Shown: positions 11,701 through 24,352, counted from the first letter of the stretch. The stretch is 64,000 nt of DNA from Petunia secreta (GCA_029990175.1 JARKIP010000017.1:10930001-10994000), one strand, 5' to 3'. Notes: generated by a model from the sequence alone, not told the origin. Numbers and translations: made by a program.

Positions 11701-13106
11701 GATGTCGATGGGTGTACAAGATAAAGTACAACTCGGATGGAACTATTGAAAGGTACAAAGCAAGGTTGGTGATTTTTGGAAATCATCAAATCGAAGGGGT
11801 TGATTATACGGAGACGTTTGCACCGGTTGCAAAGATGGTGACAGTCCGAGTTTTTCTGGCCGTAGCAGCTGCCAAAAATTGGGAATTGCATCAGATGGAT
11901 GTGCACAATGCATTTTTACATGGTGATCTTCACGAGGAAGTATATATGAAATTGCCTCCGGGACATCGCATGACGGGGAGAGGAGCTGTGTGTCGCCTTC
12001 GAAAATCATTGTATGGTTTAAAACAAGCTCCCCGATGTTGGTTTGCGAAGTTGTCTGCTGCACTTAAGCAATATGGGTTTCGACAATCATATTCGGATTA
12101 CTCATTGTTTACGATGAAGAAGGGAAATGTGCATTTAAATGTGCTTGTTTATGTGGATGATCTGATTATATCTGGTAATGATTCGAAGGCAATTCGAATT
12201 TTTAAGTTATATCTCTCGAAATGTTTCCATATGAAGGATTTAGGTGCCTTGAAATACTTCTTGGGAATTGAAGTGGCAAGGGCTCCGAAAGGAATCTTCC
12301 TGTGTTAGAGGAAGTATGCATTGGATATCATATCGGAAACAGGCTTGTTGGGGGCAAAACCGGTTGGTACGCCGATAGAACAAAACCATCGCTTGGCACT
12401 TGCGTCTGGTCGTTTTATCAAAGATCCTGAACGTTATCGGCGACTGGTTGGAAGATTGATTTACTTGTGTTTTACACGACCGGATTTGTCCTATAGTGTG
12501 CATGTGTTGTCGCAATTCATGCAGAGTCCCCGTATTGAACATATGGAAGCGGCACTCAGGGTTGTTCGATATTTGAAAGGCTGTCCGGGACAAGGCATTG
12601 TATTTCATTCTCAGTGTGATCTGAGATTGCACGGGCGGTGTGACTCTGATTGGGCAGGCTGTCCGTTGACACGTCGATCGTTAACAGGTTGGTATGTGTC
12701 GTTAGGGAACTCACCGATATCTTGGAGAACGAAGAAGCAACAGATCGTGTCGAGGTCCTCCGCTGAGGCAGAATATAGATCGATGGCGATGACTGTGTGT
12801 GAATTGAAGTGGTTGAAAGGGATTTTATGGAATCTTGGAATTGATCACGATTCTCCGATGAATTTGAAGTGTGGCAGTCAAGCTGCGTTACATATTGCTC
12901 GGAATCCAGTCTTTCACGAACGCACTAAACATATCGAAGTCGACTGTCATTTTGTTCGGAATGAAATCATCGGAGGAGTCATTCGTCCCAGCTATGTGCC
13001 TACGACCACGCAACTTGCTGATATTTTTACGAAGGCGCTGGGACGCACCCAGTTCGAATTCTTCCTTAACAAGTTGGGCGTAACGAACCCTCACGCTCCA
13101 ACTTGA
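8738..13106 (+). pseudogene. Copia Gag-Pol polyprotein broken by one frameshift and one nonsense codon
   Basis: The reading frame starts at ATG 8738 and runs intact to 11224. Domains in order: Gag of the UBN2/retrotran-gag type (residues ~30-230), CCHC knuckle CHLCDRGGHPPERC (~259), aspartic protease with DTGAS (~386), pre-integrase HxRLGH segment (~510), integrase core with D in HCDLWG (~570), D in RSDNGTEF (~635) and E in the GRVERKH block (~670). At 11211-11218 a run of eight G shifts the frame; the rest is open in the next frame through the RT fingers (YKARLV), YVDD near 12150, to a TAG at 12306-12308. The same frame then continues through RNase H (DSDWAG, SAEAEYRS) to 13104-13106. As read, this copy cannot make Pol in one piece. 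The G-run may also be a sequencing or assembly error. Confidence 0.9.
11219..11340 (+). repeat. Degenerate repeats in the integrase-RT linker
   Basis: In the post-frameshift frame this stretch encodes a string of about five VEPEVVTPVS-like units. At DNA level two 30-bp copies of a GTTGAACCCGAAGTCGT-containing unit are nearly identical, followed by shorter, more diverged ones. It lies directly after the G8 run that breaks the frame. The linker between integrase and RT is usually variable in copia elements. Confidence 0.7.
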
Positions 13107-13116
13107 GGGGGGGTAT

Positions 13117-13325
13117 TGTAAATAGATTATTGTAAATAGATTAGTTATGTAAATTGTAAATTGTATAATGGGCCAAGCCCGTTAGGTTTACTTGGTCCCT
13201 AAGTTAGGTTTAGGGTTAGGTTCTCTAGGTTTCTTTTGTATAAATAGGGGACTCCCCTCATCAATGAAAGCAAGAGTTTTCACCCAAATATTATTTCTCT
13301 CGTGTGAGTGTGTTCGGTTTTTACA
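13117..13325 (+). repeat. 3' LTR of the copia element
   Basis: By eye the same sequence as the 5' LTR over all 209 bp. It is preceded by the polypurine run GAGGGGGGG (13105-13113) and followed by the interrupted flank ATAGATTTCC. Confidence 0.93.
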
Positions 13326-14366
13326 ATAGATTTCCATTTCCGTGAAGATCGGATGTAGATGCGCAAAATCTTCCTTACCTACTTTTCAATGTCTTCTACC
13401 TCGAGCACGGTGACAATAGTAGCTGCATTAGAGAGGGATACAGTTAGGACGTTTCAGATAAATTCAAGTGTAAAGAAAGAAGGAAAAAAGCTAATAACGG
13501 GTTCCATCATTATGGGAAAGTAACCTTATTATTGAAAGGAATGTCTGAAATAGATATGTAAATATAGCTTTCGCACTATTTTTTATCACTATCACCATCG
13601 GCATTAGAAACAATAGAAAGTTTGGCCCGAGTCAACAAGGAAAAAATCATGCCACGAAGATGTTTAGGCGAGTAAGGATGAAGGAGATGGCAGAAATTGA
13701 ATGGAACTCGGGCCATAATAGTGAGATACTGCTAGCAAATAATGACGCTACATAGATGGGGCTAGATTTGCGGAAAGAAGATTATATATTTTCGACACAT
13801 ATCCTCCACATTTAGATCAACGAGAAGCCAAATCTGATGGTAAAAAGATACGTGTAAAAAAATGAGAATGACGGATGGTGGTCGGTAATCCGAGCGAATG
13901 GAGGAGCATAGTGGACAATGAAAGTTTCATCCCATTTTCATTACCTAATGTCCGAAGTAGATTTTACTCTTTGACCGCTGATACAATCTTGGTTATGTTC
14001 TCAACACGAGTGTTACGTTGACTGCAATCAGCAACGAAATCCAGGGACTGAGGAACATAGTCGAATATTACCCCTATGTGCAAGATTTATTTCGTATTGA
14101 GAATCATCGCTTCGAGAAGCCATTGAAGTAGAAATTAAGAAGCAATTAGAGCTAATAAAATAAAAGCTTAGCAATTGAAGGGAAATTCAAAGAATTCTTC
14201 ACGAAGCTTGCACAAAGTGTTGAGGAGAAGGAAATAAGGACCAACTGTGGGTATATTAATGAGAAAAGGAGTCATGATTACCTAAATAACCGCTACCCAC
14301 GTGCGGGCAGTTTGAATTCAACCACGTCCTTAAAACAAAAGAAAAAAAGAAGGGTTCTTTTCAAAA
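13326..14366. other. Unassigned DNA between the copia element and CACTA-1
   Basis: No ORF with a recognisable domain, no clear repeat. It continues the sequence interrupted by the copia insertion at 8488. Confidence 0.5.
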
Positions 14367-15131
14367 CACTACAAGAAATGTGATTTTCAACGACCACTTC
14401 TTAACGACTGGATATGAACCCGGTCGTTGAAGTATATTAATAGCGTCCATATTTTTATCCAGTCGTTACAAGTGAATTAGTAGTTGAACATTAACAAAGA
14501 GATAATATTTGGTCCTTCAAAGATACGATATCCTGCTGTTAAGATTAAATTAATCAATAAAAAGAGGCGGTATTTTTTTACTCTTTTTTATCCCAGGCCT
14601 CAACCCCCTATACGCACCAATAGTCTCGCCCCCTCACCCAATCTTTGTTGAGAAAAAAAAGAACTTCCTTTCTCTTTGTTTCTATTACAAAACAGTTTCC
14701 TCCGACTGAAGAAAAAACCCTAAGCTTCTCTCAATTTCGATCTATAACCAGTTCTCAGAGAGTCAAAATCTCTGCAGCCAACATCGGATTCCTACCAAGG
14801 TAATGCTTCTTTTATTAATTTTCTCTTTACATGCCGTAAACTTTCAGTCTTTGCTCATTATTCTATATTTATAGAATTCAGTTTGTTAAATGTTGTGTTT
14901 ACAGTATTGGGCTAAGTAATTTAAGAATTACGGTTAATCACTTTAATCTAAGCTAATTTGTGTGTTCCAATCTTTATTCGTCATAAAGTTTCAGTCTTTA
15001 CTCGTTAATCTGTATTTCTAGAGTACAGTTTATTGATTTTTTTGTCTTTATATATGTGGGCTTCGATAATAGGTATTGTGTTTATGCTCTCTGGATCTCT
15101 TTTGTACAATTCAATATTTACCGGTCATAAT
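14367..15131. other. CACTA-1 left arm
   Basis: Contains the left terminal inverted repeat, subterminal CGGTCGTT copies (14390-14470) and a pyrimidine-rich UTR-like block (14640-14800) ending in a possible splice donor. No coding sequence is visible. The final bases ATAAT (15127-15131) are the target duplicated by Ty3 element A. Confidence 0.7.
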
Positions 15132-15787
15132 TGATGCCGGGCAATCCGTCACTAGACCCTTCACTCGGAGTCAAGCCAAGAAGGTTCAAGAGGTGCATTT
15201 ATACTTGGAAAGGAAGGGCCTCGAAGATGGAAGCGATTGGAAGCCGTTCCGGTCAGCCACCAGGCGCTCCGCCCTGAAAAGGCAGCCACCAGGCGCTCTG
15301 CCTAGCCCACCCCACTGGCCAATTTGCTAGGCGCTCCGCCCGCTTTGCTGAAGGGCGAGTTTTTAAGTGTTTAATGACTCTTTTGGACCTGCGTGGTATT
15401 TTAACTTAAAAGCCTAATGTGTGGCAATTTAGACCTTTTACTTAGAGCTTGCAAACCTCTATAAATAGCTTAGCCTAGCCTATTTCATTACTTAGCTAAT
15501 TTTGATGATTGAAGAATATTGTTAAGAGTTGAACTCTTTTGAATGAATGAAACAACCTTGTTTGGGACTTGTCTTTCCTCTAGCGGATCTAGATGAATTC
15601 CATTCCCTCCCCGATCATTCTACTTGCGGGTTCCGGGTGAGCTCGAGGGTAGTTACCTAGTGTAGGTGTTCCTTGACAATCTCCCGGGGTTTATCGAAAC
15701 TAGTTCTTCGATGCTGCTTGGGTTATTCGTTCGAGCCACGTCTCACTTTTATCTTTACTTTTCCACGTTTATTTTTGCCCTGCATCA
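15132..15787 (+). repeat. 5' LTR of Ty3 element A
   Basis: TGATGCCGGG...CCTGCATCA; TATAAATA at 15460-15467. Three hairpin motifs of the AGGCGCTCCGCC type lie at 15262-15341, upstream of the TATA box. Confidence 0.92.
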
Positions 15788-16780
15788 GTTTGGTATCAGA
15801 GCAAGGCTTGGTTTCAGCTTCAACCTCTGTACATTACATACGGTTACCAACACAAATCTTCTGTGTTGATGAATACATTGTTACAATTCTCAAAGAAAAA
15901 AGAATAACTGGAATATAGCTGAGAGGAACTAATTTCTAATCAACCATCTGAATCAGAGATAGCACCTTCTTTGTTTGTCAAAGCGATAGCACCTTTAGGA
16001 ACTTAATTTCTCACAAGATGTTGGGAACTCATATAATGGGTCTATAGAACAAAAAATGGTCCATAAGTCCAGATTGCTCAAGCCAGTTCTCATATAAACC
16101 TTCATTTTATTTCTTAAATATCTCAGTGGTGTAGTATTTAAGAAGAATCAAGACTGATAAGGATTGTAGGAAAGTACTAATGTCAGGGAGAAATTTATAA
16201 GCGGCGAACGATAAGAGACTCACAACCCTTCAATAAAGGATGAAACAAATTTCACGAGATTTGGAATTGAATAACATCAAGTTTGAAGAATCGAAACCCA
16301 CTTTGAAACCCTTTTTGAAACCCAACTTGAATCTTTGAATGATGATTGTGCTTTGATTGTTGGTTGTTTGGGTGTAAAAATCATTGGGGTTTGAAGAATA
16401 TAGCAATATACAGCTTTGGGTACTTTGATTTGTGCAAAACACATTGAAATCGATCCAAAAATTTGATTGAAACTAAAGGAAAATGGAGTTGGAAAACCTG
16501 AAGATCGTCGCCAAGGCGCTCCGCCCACTCTCTGGGCGCTCCGCCTGACCACCCTCACTGGTGGTTTTGCCAGGCGCTCCGCCTAACACCTGAAGGTGTG
16601 GGATTGGGTAGTTTTTCCTAGGTTTTCTTGTTTCTTTCTTTCCTTAACTTCTAACTACGTGAAGCTTTTGGCTACAAGTCGAGTGAAATATCCACCACCA
16701 CTAAATGAGTGAACCGAGTGAAACACAAGTGACGGTGTGTGTGAGGTGATTTCACTAACGTTTGTTCTTTTGTAGGTGCA
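15788..16780 (+). other. Leader of Ty3 element A
   Basis: Begins with the tRNA-Met type primer binding site at 15791 and runs to the gag ATG at 16781. No ORF of note. Three further AGGCGCTCCGCC-type hairpin motifs lie at 16513-16584, so the motif found in the LTR is repeated in the RNA leader. Confidence 0.75.
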
Positions 16781-17317
16781 ATGGCCAACAAAGGTGAAGA
16801 TTTTGTGAAGAATGCTTTGGCTAGTATCCTTGCCGAAATGGATATCATGGGCCAAAAGATTGATACACTTGAGAGGGTGACCTCAAGTCTCCAAGTTGAG
16901 CAAGGGACCTCAAGTGTCCAAGTTGAGAAAGGGACCCCGAGTGTCCAAGTTGAAGCCGGTGAAGGCTCAAGTAGTCACCCTAGAACAAGTTTTTGAATTG
17001 CTTAATCAACAACGGGTAAAGGAAGATCGTGAAAGAATTGAACAACGAATGGGCATTCCCCACCTAATGGGCAATCCCAAAGGAATGTTCCACTTCCAAG
17101 AGACATTCGAAATGTGCAACCTCTTGAGCAAGTTGATGGAGCCCAAGAAGGGGAGGAGGAAGAGCATGGTGGTAGTGACGATGGAGCTCCTAATCTGAAT
17201 GGGAGACTCAATTGGGGACGTAATGTTGATAGGGGTAGAGGCCGAGGTCGAGGGCCACCCATAGGGAATGTTGGAGGGAATGCTATGAGGGATTATGGTA
17301 GTTATGAAGACCACTAT
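16781..17317 (+). pseudogene. Ty3 element A gag, 5' part, interrupted by element B
   Basis: ATG at 16781 opens a Gag N-terminus clearly homologous to that of element C (MAN-G-DF start, repeated SVQVE-type units, VFELLNQQRVKEDRERI). The frame breaks after about 70 codons and the continuation lies in two other frames up to an RGRGRGRGPP segment near 17240. Element B then interrupts it at 17318; the coding sequence resumes at 24884. Confidence 0.85.
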
Positions 17318-18066
17318 TGATGCAGCCCGAACACGTGCTGATCAAGTGTTCGATCCACCGAGGAGACCGATGACAAGAAGCCAAGCCAAGCTGCTGCACG
17401 ATGTGCACGTTCACTTAGCCTGGCCGAAGGAAAATAATTGCTCCGAAGTTGAGTGGCCGGGCTCAAGAACCGAAGGCATTATCTTCAGATTTGAGCCCGA
17501 AGGCAAAGTGACCGAGGACAATGGGCTCGAAGACAATTGAGCGTCCAAAGACAATGAGTGTGTTCGAGCAGACAATCGAGAACCGAAGCCAAGGCTTACC
17601 GAAGTCAAATTCTGCCGAACACAATTTAACTCAGCCCTGCGTGGCTTATTTCTGTTGGTCGCCTGTGACCCTTTTACTAGTTTACCCTTAGTATTTCCTA
17701 TATAAACCTTGTTTTCTTTCATTGTACGGAGCTAGTTTTTGAACAATGATAAATTAATGAAAGTGCTGAGCACCTTTCTCTTGTCTCCGTCGTGAGCAAA
17801 ACCCTGTGAGGGATTTTATGGACTTGTGGCTTTCGGTTAATCCGATTGAACATTCCTCTTTGATCATTCAGTTTGCAAGAGGCAATGTTCTCTTCAGGAT
17901 TGTTGCATAGTTAGGGTGATTCTTGTGTCCCTTTTGATCGAGCTTTGAGACAGGTTCCTCACTGTTCTTTCGAAAGAAGCAAATTTTTTCTTGCTTCTAT
18001 CTTTTATCTTTCTTGTTTATCTTCCGCGTTTGTGCTTAGCAACTCCTTCGGGTTTGCATTGCACCA
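17318..18066 (+). repeat. 5' LTR of Ty3 element B
   Basis: TATATAAA at 17699-17706 is the probable promoter element. The first ~220 bp still carry a coding-like sequence (TRSQAK region) matching the C-terminus encoded by the 3' LTR. Unlike elements A and C it has no GC-rich hairpin cluster. Confidence 0.93.
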
Positions 18067-19300
18067 TCTTGGTATCAGAGCACGGTTTGAGCTTGTTTCT
18101 ACAACCCCAAATCCTGTTCAAGTTATCTTTACTTTTCGTGCGTTGTGTCTTTGTTTTCCATTTCGTGTTCTTGATTTGGTTGTGTTACTGTTGGTGTTCT
18201 TACTTTACAAAAAAAAAAAAAAGGGTGTTAAAAAGAAAATTCAAAAATTGTGTTTGATTGTTGGTTGTTTGGGATAAAACAACCATTGATTATTGTTCAC
18301 CATTGTTTCCTGATTCCAACAAGTACCCGACGTACTGATTTCGTGACTAGGGTTTCTTGGTGAAATTTTGGACTATTTTTGAGCTTTAATGGTGGCTGGA
18401 ACTTGAACCCCATCGTGTTTGGTTGAAACTGGTGAAGATTGGTGGTTCTTGAGTGATTTGGGTTTGTTTGTTGCTTGAAAATCGGAGTTCTGTGTTTGGA
18501 TTCGTTGTCTGTACGCCGGAAAATTGTTACAAAATCGTAACAGTGTACGACACGAACGAGCTGGTTCTTAGCTCGAAGAACTTGAACTGAGTTCCTCCGA
18601 TGCTGTTGAAACCGGAGCTGAAAAGGCAACCCAGATCTTGTTGAGTTTGTGGTCAGTGAACCGAAGTTGATTTGTCCGTACGCCGGAGCAAGGGTCACTG
18701 TTCCACTAAAGAAGAAAGGGGTAAAATTTTAAACATCAAAACCCCAGGTGAAAAGTTGTCGGCAGGGAAAAAGGAAAGTGGATAAGGTAAAACCCTATCC
18801 GTACCAAGGAGGGACCACTCTCGTACGGAAAAGAGTTGGTGTGATCGAAAAGGATTCCAAAAGGGAATCAAAGGGTAGATTCTCCTAGGTTCTCACTTTC
18901 TTTCGTGTCAAATTTCTAGTTAGTGGATCTTTCGAGTAATTGTCCTACTCGAGGTCGTACTAACTCGTTTTGAGCTGATAGGAACTCGTACGAAGGGGTG
19001 ACCGAAGTCCAAACTTTCGTAGAAATTTCTTTTGACTCCCCGAGCTCAGTTAAAAGCGTCCGTTCCATCGAGTCGAACATCACTTCACTCTTCCCGAAGA
19101 GACAGTGACTATTGTCGAACTTGAAGGATCTTAGAGGACCGATCAATCAGACGAGCCACTGTTAACAAGTCCTTGAGTGATCAAAAACCGAACCCATAAA
19201 TTCAGTGGACCCGAGTGCCACCCATCAAAGGTGAGGGAGTGTGAGAGGTGATTTTTTTTTAACCCTAACATTAGTTTGATCTTTGACTTGTGCAGGTACC
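18067..19300 (+). other. Leader of Ty3 element B
   Basis: Runs from the primer binding site to the gag ATG at 19301, unusually long at 1.2 kb. No ORF with a known domain. A GTACGCCGGA decamer occurs twice (near 18510 and 18680). Confidence 0.65.
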
Positions 19301-22300
19301 ATGGCTGGAAACGATGGCAAAGGCATTGAGAAGCCCGAAGTGTCGTTAGCCGATCTCATGGCTGCGATACAAGGTGTCAGTGCCGAAGTAAGAGGAGTGA
19401 GTGTTCGAGTAGCTCAACTCGAACAGGGAAGCGCGTCCGTGGCCATGACTGGGTCCGGCACTGGAACTAGCCAATCCACTCCGATGAAACCTGATCTGTA
19501 TGCTGAGCTTGTACGACAACATCAGTTGACAAGTGAAGCCATTCGAAGAGAGCTTAACTTGGGCAATCCCCAAGCGCAACAAAACTTGGGCAATTCCCAA
19601 GCTGGTTATCAAAACTTGGGCATTCCCCGAGGAGAAAGGATACCACTTCCAAGGGCCCGAAGAGATCTTGGAGCCGTTGTCGAAGAGGTTATCGAAGAGG
19701 AATTTCCCGAGGATGAATATGAGACCGAGCCGCCATTCGCTCAACGAAGGCAAGCTCACCGAGGTCGTGGAAATTTCTGAGGTCGAGGCCGAGGCGCAAA
19801 TGTTGAAAGAAATATTGAGCGTGAGGCTGATGATCGCGGTGATGAGTATCCCGAACAGGTTCGTGCTGTTCGAGACTCAAATTTCAACAGTGTCAAAATC
19901 ACTATTCCACCTTTTAAAGGAACTAGTGATCCCGATGAGTATCTTGAATGGAAGCTTAAAATGGAGCGCATCTTTGAAACCAATGAGATGACCGACGAGA
20001 GAAAAGCTGCCCATGCCATTGCTTCGTTCGAAGCTTATGCATCTACATGGTGGGAATCTGACAAGAGGCATAGACGAAGGAATGACTATCCCGAAGTCAC
20101 TACTTGGCCACAATTGAAGAGAGCTATGGATGCTAAGTATTTGAGTGCTAAGTACAGGCAAACTCAAATGCAAAAGCTCTATGAGCTAAAGCAAGGGTCC
20201 AAGTCTGTCCAAGAGTACCATGATGAGTTTGAAAAGGTTCGATTGAATCTTGATCTGGTAGAGGATGAAGACCAAGCCATTATCAGATTCAAAAATGGCT
20301 TGGCTAGGGATGTGTCATCTCAGTTGAGACTCCACGTGTATCACACGTTGGAAGATCTGTTCGATGCTGCCACCGAAGCTGAAAAATTGGTGAAGGACGA
20401 TAAGACAAACCGGTATCGAGGAGTTACTGCTTCTACTCCTTTGAACCGAAGTAAAGAGTGGAAGAGTCCAAACCAAACAAATGCTAACACTGTTCGAGAT
20501 TCGAAGAGACCCTTCGAAAGAAATGTGACCGTTAACCAGTCGAGAGAAGTGGGAGGTAAAGTTCAACTTAACTCTCCTAGTGCTTCAAATATTCAGTGTC
20601 ACAAATGCAAAGGTTATGGTCACATGGAAAAAGAATGTCCAACTCGCAAAGTTATGCTTCTGCTCGAAGATGGAACCGTCCATGAGCAAGCGAGTGACAC
20701 CGAGGAGGAATTTATCGAGGAGACTGACCAAGCTGAAGGTGATGATGATCGTGAGGCTACCGAAGCTGATCATCCGAAAATGTTTCTTGTGGTTCGAAGG
20801 AATTTGAGCTGCATGACTCTTGAAGAAGAGGACAACCAAAGAGAAAACCTCTTTCATGCCCGATGTCGAGTAAGGGGAAAGGTGTGTTCAATGATCATTG
20901 ATTCTGGTAGTTGTGCGAATGTAGTGAGCCAAACTTTGGTTTCACAAATGGGATTACCTACGATGAAGCATCCCCACCCTTACAAATTACAATGGCTGAA
21001 TGAGTGTGGAGAATTGAGAGTTGTCAAACAAGTGTGGATCAAGTTTAGAATCGGAGAGTATCAAGATGAAATGATATTCGATGTGGTTCCGATGCAAGCT
21101 TGTCATTTGCTATTGGGTCGACCGTGGCAATATGACCGGACAGCTGTTCACAATGGTAGATCCAACACTTACACTGTAAAGCTCGAAGGGAAGAGTTTCA
21201 TACTCAAACCCCTCTCTCCAAAACAAGTCACCGAGGACTATAAACGGATGAAAGAATTGAAAGAAGCGGGCAAAGCTAAGCTTCCGATGGGAGAAAAATT
21301 GGGGCCCGAAGAGACAAACACTCTGCCCGAAGTAAAAGGAATCTGTGCAATCATGCAACCGGGTGAGATTCTACGAGGCAACGCCAACGATCAAGTGATG
21401 ATTTGCCTCGTGCACAAGGGTATCTTTCTAAACTCTAATGAAGATTTTTCTAACGATAACCCTTTGCCTTTGTTTGTTCGTAAAGTTTTGCAGGACTTCG
21501 AGGACATGTTTCCCGAGGAAATGCCAGGTGGATTACCTCCGTTAAGAGAAATCGAGCACCAAATTGACTTCGTACCGGGGTCTCAAATCCCCAACAAACC
21601 TGCATACCGGTGTAATCCCGAAGACACCAAAGAGCTCCAATGGCAGGTTGATGAGTTGATGAACAAGGGCCTCGTTCGTGAGAGCTTGAGTCCTTGCGCC
21701 GTTCCTGTTATACTTGTCCCGGAGAAGCATAGAACATGGCGAATGTGTGTTGACTGTCGAGCAGTCAACAAAATAACGGTAAAGTATCGTCATCCTATCC
21801 CTTGATTAGATGACATGCTAGATGAGTTAAGTGGTTCTTCATGCTTTTCGAAGATAGACCTCAGGTCTGGTTACCACCAAATCCGAATGAAACCCGGAGA
21901 CGAGTGGAAAACCGCATTCAAGACCAAATTCGGTCTATATGAATGGTTGGTACTGCCTTTTGGCTTATCCAATGCACCGAGCACATTCATGCGATTGATG
22001 AACCATGTGCTCAAACCGTTCATAAACAAGTTTGTTGTCGTTTATTTCGATGACATACTTGTTTATAGCAGAACCGTGGATGAACATGTCGAACACCTAA
22101 GGCAAGTACTTGAAAAGCTTTGAGAAGAGAAGTTGTATGCCAACTTCAAGAAATGCGCCTTCGGTGTCGATCATGTAGTCTTTCTTGGATTTGTTGTCAG
22201 TGCTAATGGTGTCGAAGTCGACGAATCAAAAGTCGAAGCCATCAAAGATTGGCCAACTCCAACCTCGGTAACACAAGTTCGTAGCTTCCATGGTTTAGCT

Positions 22301-24352
22301 AGCTTTTACCGAAGGTTTGTTCGTGACTTTAGCACCGTGGCAGCTCTTTTAACCGAGCTGGTGAAGAAAGACCATCCATTTGTGTGGGGAGAGTCCCAAG
22401 AGAGGGCTTTCCAAGAGTTGAAACGGAGGCTTTGCTCTGCCCCATTATTGCAACTCCCTGACTTCGGCAAAGCATTCGAAGTCGAGTGTGATGCGTCCGG
22501 AGTTGGGATCGGAGGAGTGCTGATGCAAGAATCGAAGCCAATCACTTATTTTAGCGAAAAGCTTAAGGGTGCAACTTTGAATTACTCTACGTATGACAAA
22601 GAATTGTATGCCCTCGTTCGAGCACTCGCCCATTGGCAGCATTATTTGTGGCCTCGAGAATTTGTGATCAAAAGTGATCATGAGTCCTTGAAGCATCTCC
22701 GAGGACAGGAGAAATTAAACCGAAGACATGCCAAGTGGGTTGAATTTATTGAGAGCTTTCCCTATGTAATTCATTACAAAAAGGGTAAAGACAATGTTGT
22801 GGCCGATGCGCTATCAAGGAAATTTGCCTTAGCGACCACTCTAGCCTTTAGGCTCATGGGATTCGAAAGCATCAAGTCGATGTACGAGGACGATCCCACG
22901 CTGAAATGCGTTCGTGACGCAATCTTGAGTGGCCGAAGGGTTGGAAAATATCAGTGGCACGATGGCTACCTCTTCAAGAATGGGAGGGTTTGTGTGCCAG
23001 TGTCATCGTGGAGAGAGCTCTTGGTTCGAGAAGCTCACTCCGGTGGACTGATGGGACACTTCGGTGTCGACAAAACTCTTGGTATCTTGACCGAGCAGTT
23101 CCATTGGCCCAAAATGCGACGAGATGTGGAAAAGCTTTGCAACGCTTGTCTCGTTTGCAAGAAGGCAAAATCGAAGTCCAACCCTCATGGTTTGTACACC
23201 CCGTTACCTATGCCTGATCGACCTTAGGTTGATATATCCATGGACTTTGTCTTGGGGTTACCGAGATCGGGGAGAGGGCATGATAGCATCTTCGTTGTGG
23301 TTGACCGTTTTTCAAAAATGGCTCACTTTATTCCTTGCAAAAAGTGTGATGATGCCCAGCATGTAGCTACATTGTTTATCTCTAATGTGTTAAAATTGCA
23401 TGGTGTGCCTCGCACTATTGTGAGTGATCGAGACTCAAAATTCTTGAGTCATTTTTGGAAATGTTTGTGGGGTGCCCTCGGCACCAAGCTACTATTCTCG
23501 ACGTCTCACCATCCTCAGACTGATGGACAGACCGAGGTAGTTAACCGAACCTTGGGATCTTTGCTTCGAGCAATGACCAAAGGCAAAGTTGGAAACTGGG
23601 CTGATCGTTTGCCCATGATGGAGTTTGCATACAATCGAACGGTGCATAGAATGATCAACATGACCCCGTTTGAATGTGTGTATGGCTTTAATCCTTTAAT
23701 TCCACTTGATTTAACCCCATTGCCTCGAGATTCTGTTCTTGATTTTGAAGGTACTCGACGAGCAGCTGCCTTGATCGAATTGCATGCAAAGGTGAAGAAG
23801 AACCTCGAGGAGGAATATGCAAAGGTTGCCTTAAAGAAAAACAAGGGGCGTAAAAAGCTGGAATTAAAGAAGGGAGATTGGGTTTGGGTTCACTTCCGAA
23901 AGGAACGCTTCCCGAACCAAAGGAAAGGAAAGTTGGCTCCTCGAGGGGATGGTCCATTTCAAGTGCTAACCAAGATCAACAAAAATGCTTACGTGATCGA
24001 CCTCCCTGGTGAGTATAACGTGTCCAACACCTTTAATGTTGCTGACTTAGTTCCTTGTGTTGTAGGTCAAACTTCGGAGGACGAGGAGAATTCGATTTCG
24101 AGGACGAAATCTTCTCAAGAAGGGGAGGATGATGCAGCCCGAACACGTGCTGATCAAGTGTTCGATCCACCGAGGAGACCGATGACAAGAAGCCAAGCCA
24201 AGCTGCTGCACGATGTGCACGTTCACTTAGCCTGGCCGAAGGAAAACAATTGCTCCGAAGCTGAGTGGCCGGGCTCAAGAACCGAAGGCATTATCTTCAG
24301 ATTTGAGCCCGAAGGCAAAGTGATCGAGGACAATGGGCTCGAAGACAATTGA
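19301..24352 (+). pseudogene. Ty3 element B Gag-Pol, one frame with four premature stops
   Basis: A single frame from ATG 19301 to the stop at 24350-24352, interrupted by TGA at 19778, TGA at 21803, TGA at 22121 and TAG at 23225. Domains in order: Gag with an ASTWWES core (~20040), CCHC knuckle CHKCKGYGHMEKEC (~20597), protease with IIDSGSC (~20895), RT with YFDDIL (~22045), RNase H with ECDASG (~22480), integrase zinc-binding region (~23030-23160) and core beginning at MDFVLGLPR (~23240), DRDSKF (~23428) and the GQTEVVNR block (~23525), then a C-terminal VHFRKERFP segment (~23885). The last ~75 codons lie inside the 3' LTR. Except for the stops the protein looks well preserved. Confidence 0.93.

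Larger units (their letters stand above)
8488..13325 (+). mobile_element. Complete Ty1/copia retrotransposon with short 209-bp LTRs
   Basis: Two direct LTRs of 209 bp (8488-8696 and 13117-13325) bound one gag-pol region. I compared them by eye and found no difference, so the insertion is very recent. The primer binding site TGGTATCAGAGC (initiator tRNA-Met type) starts at 8697, immediately after the 5' LTR, and a G7 polypurine tract ends at 13113. A clean 5-bp TSD is not seen next to the ends, but ATAGATT lies 4 bp before the 5' LTR and directly after the 3' LTR, suggesting an end rearrangement or a few extra bases. The polyprotein resembles RE1-type plant copia elements; I do not assign a finer lineage. 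Confidence 0.93.

Noticed and set aside
11496..12063. Minus-strand open frames in the copia RT region
   Set aside because: Shadows of the well-supported plus-strand RT.
8470..13335. Perfect target-site duplication for the copia element
   Set aside because: ATAGATT is present on both sides but 4 bp off the 5' LTR, so it is only an imperfect match.
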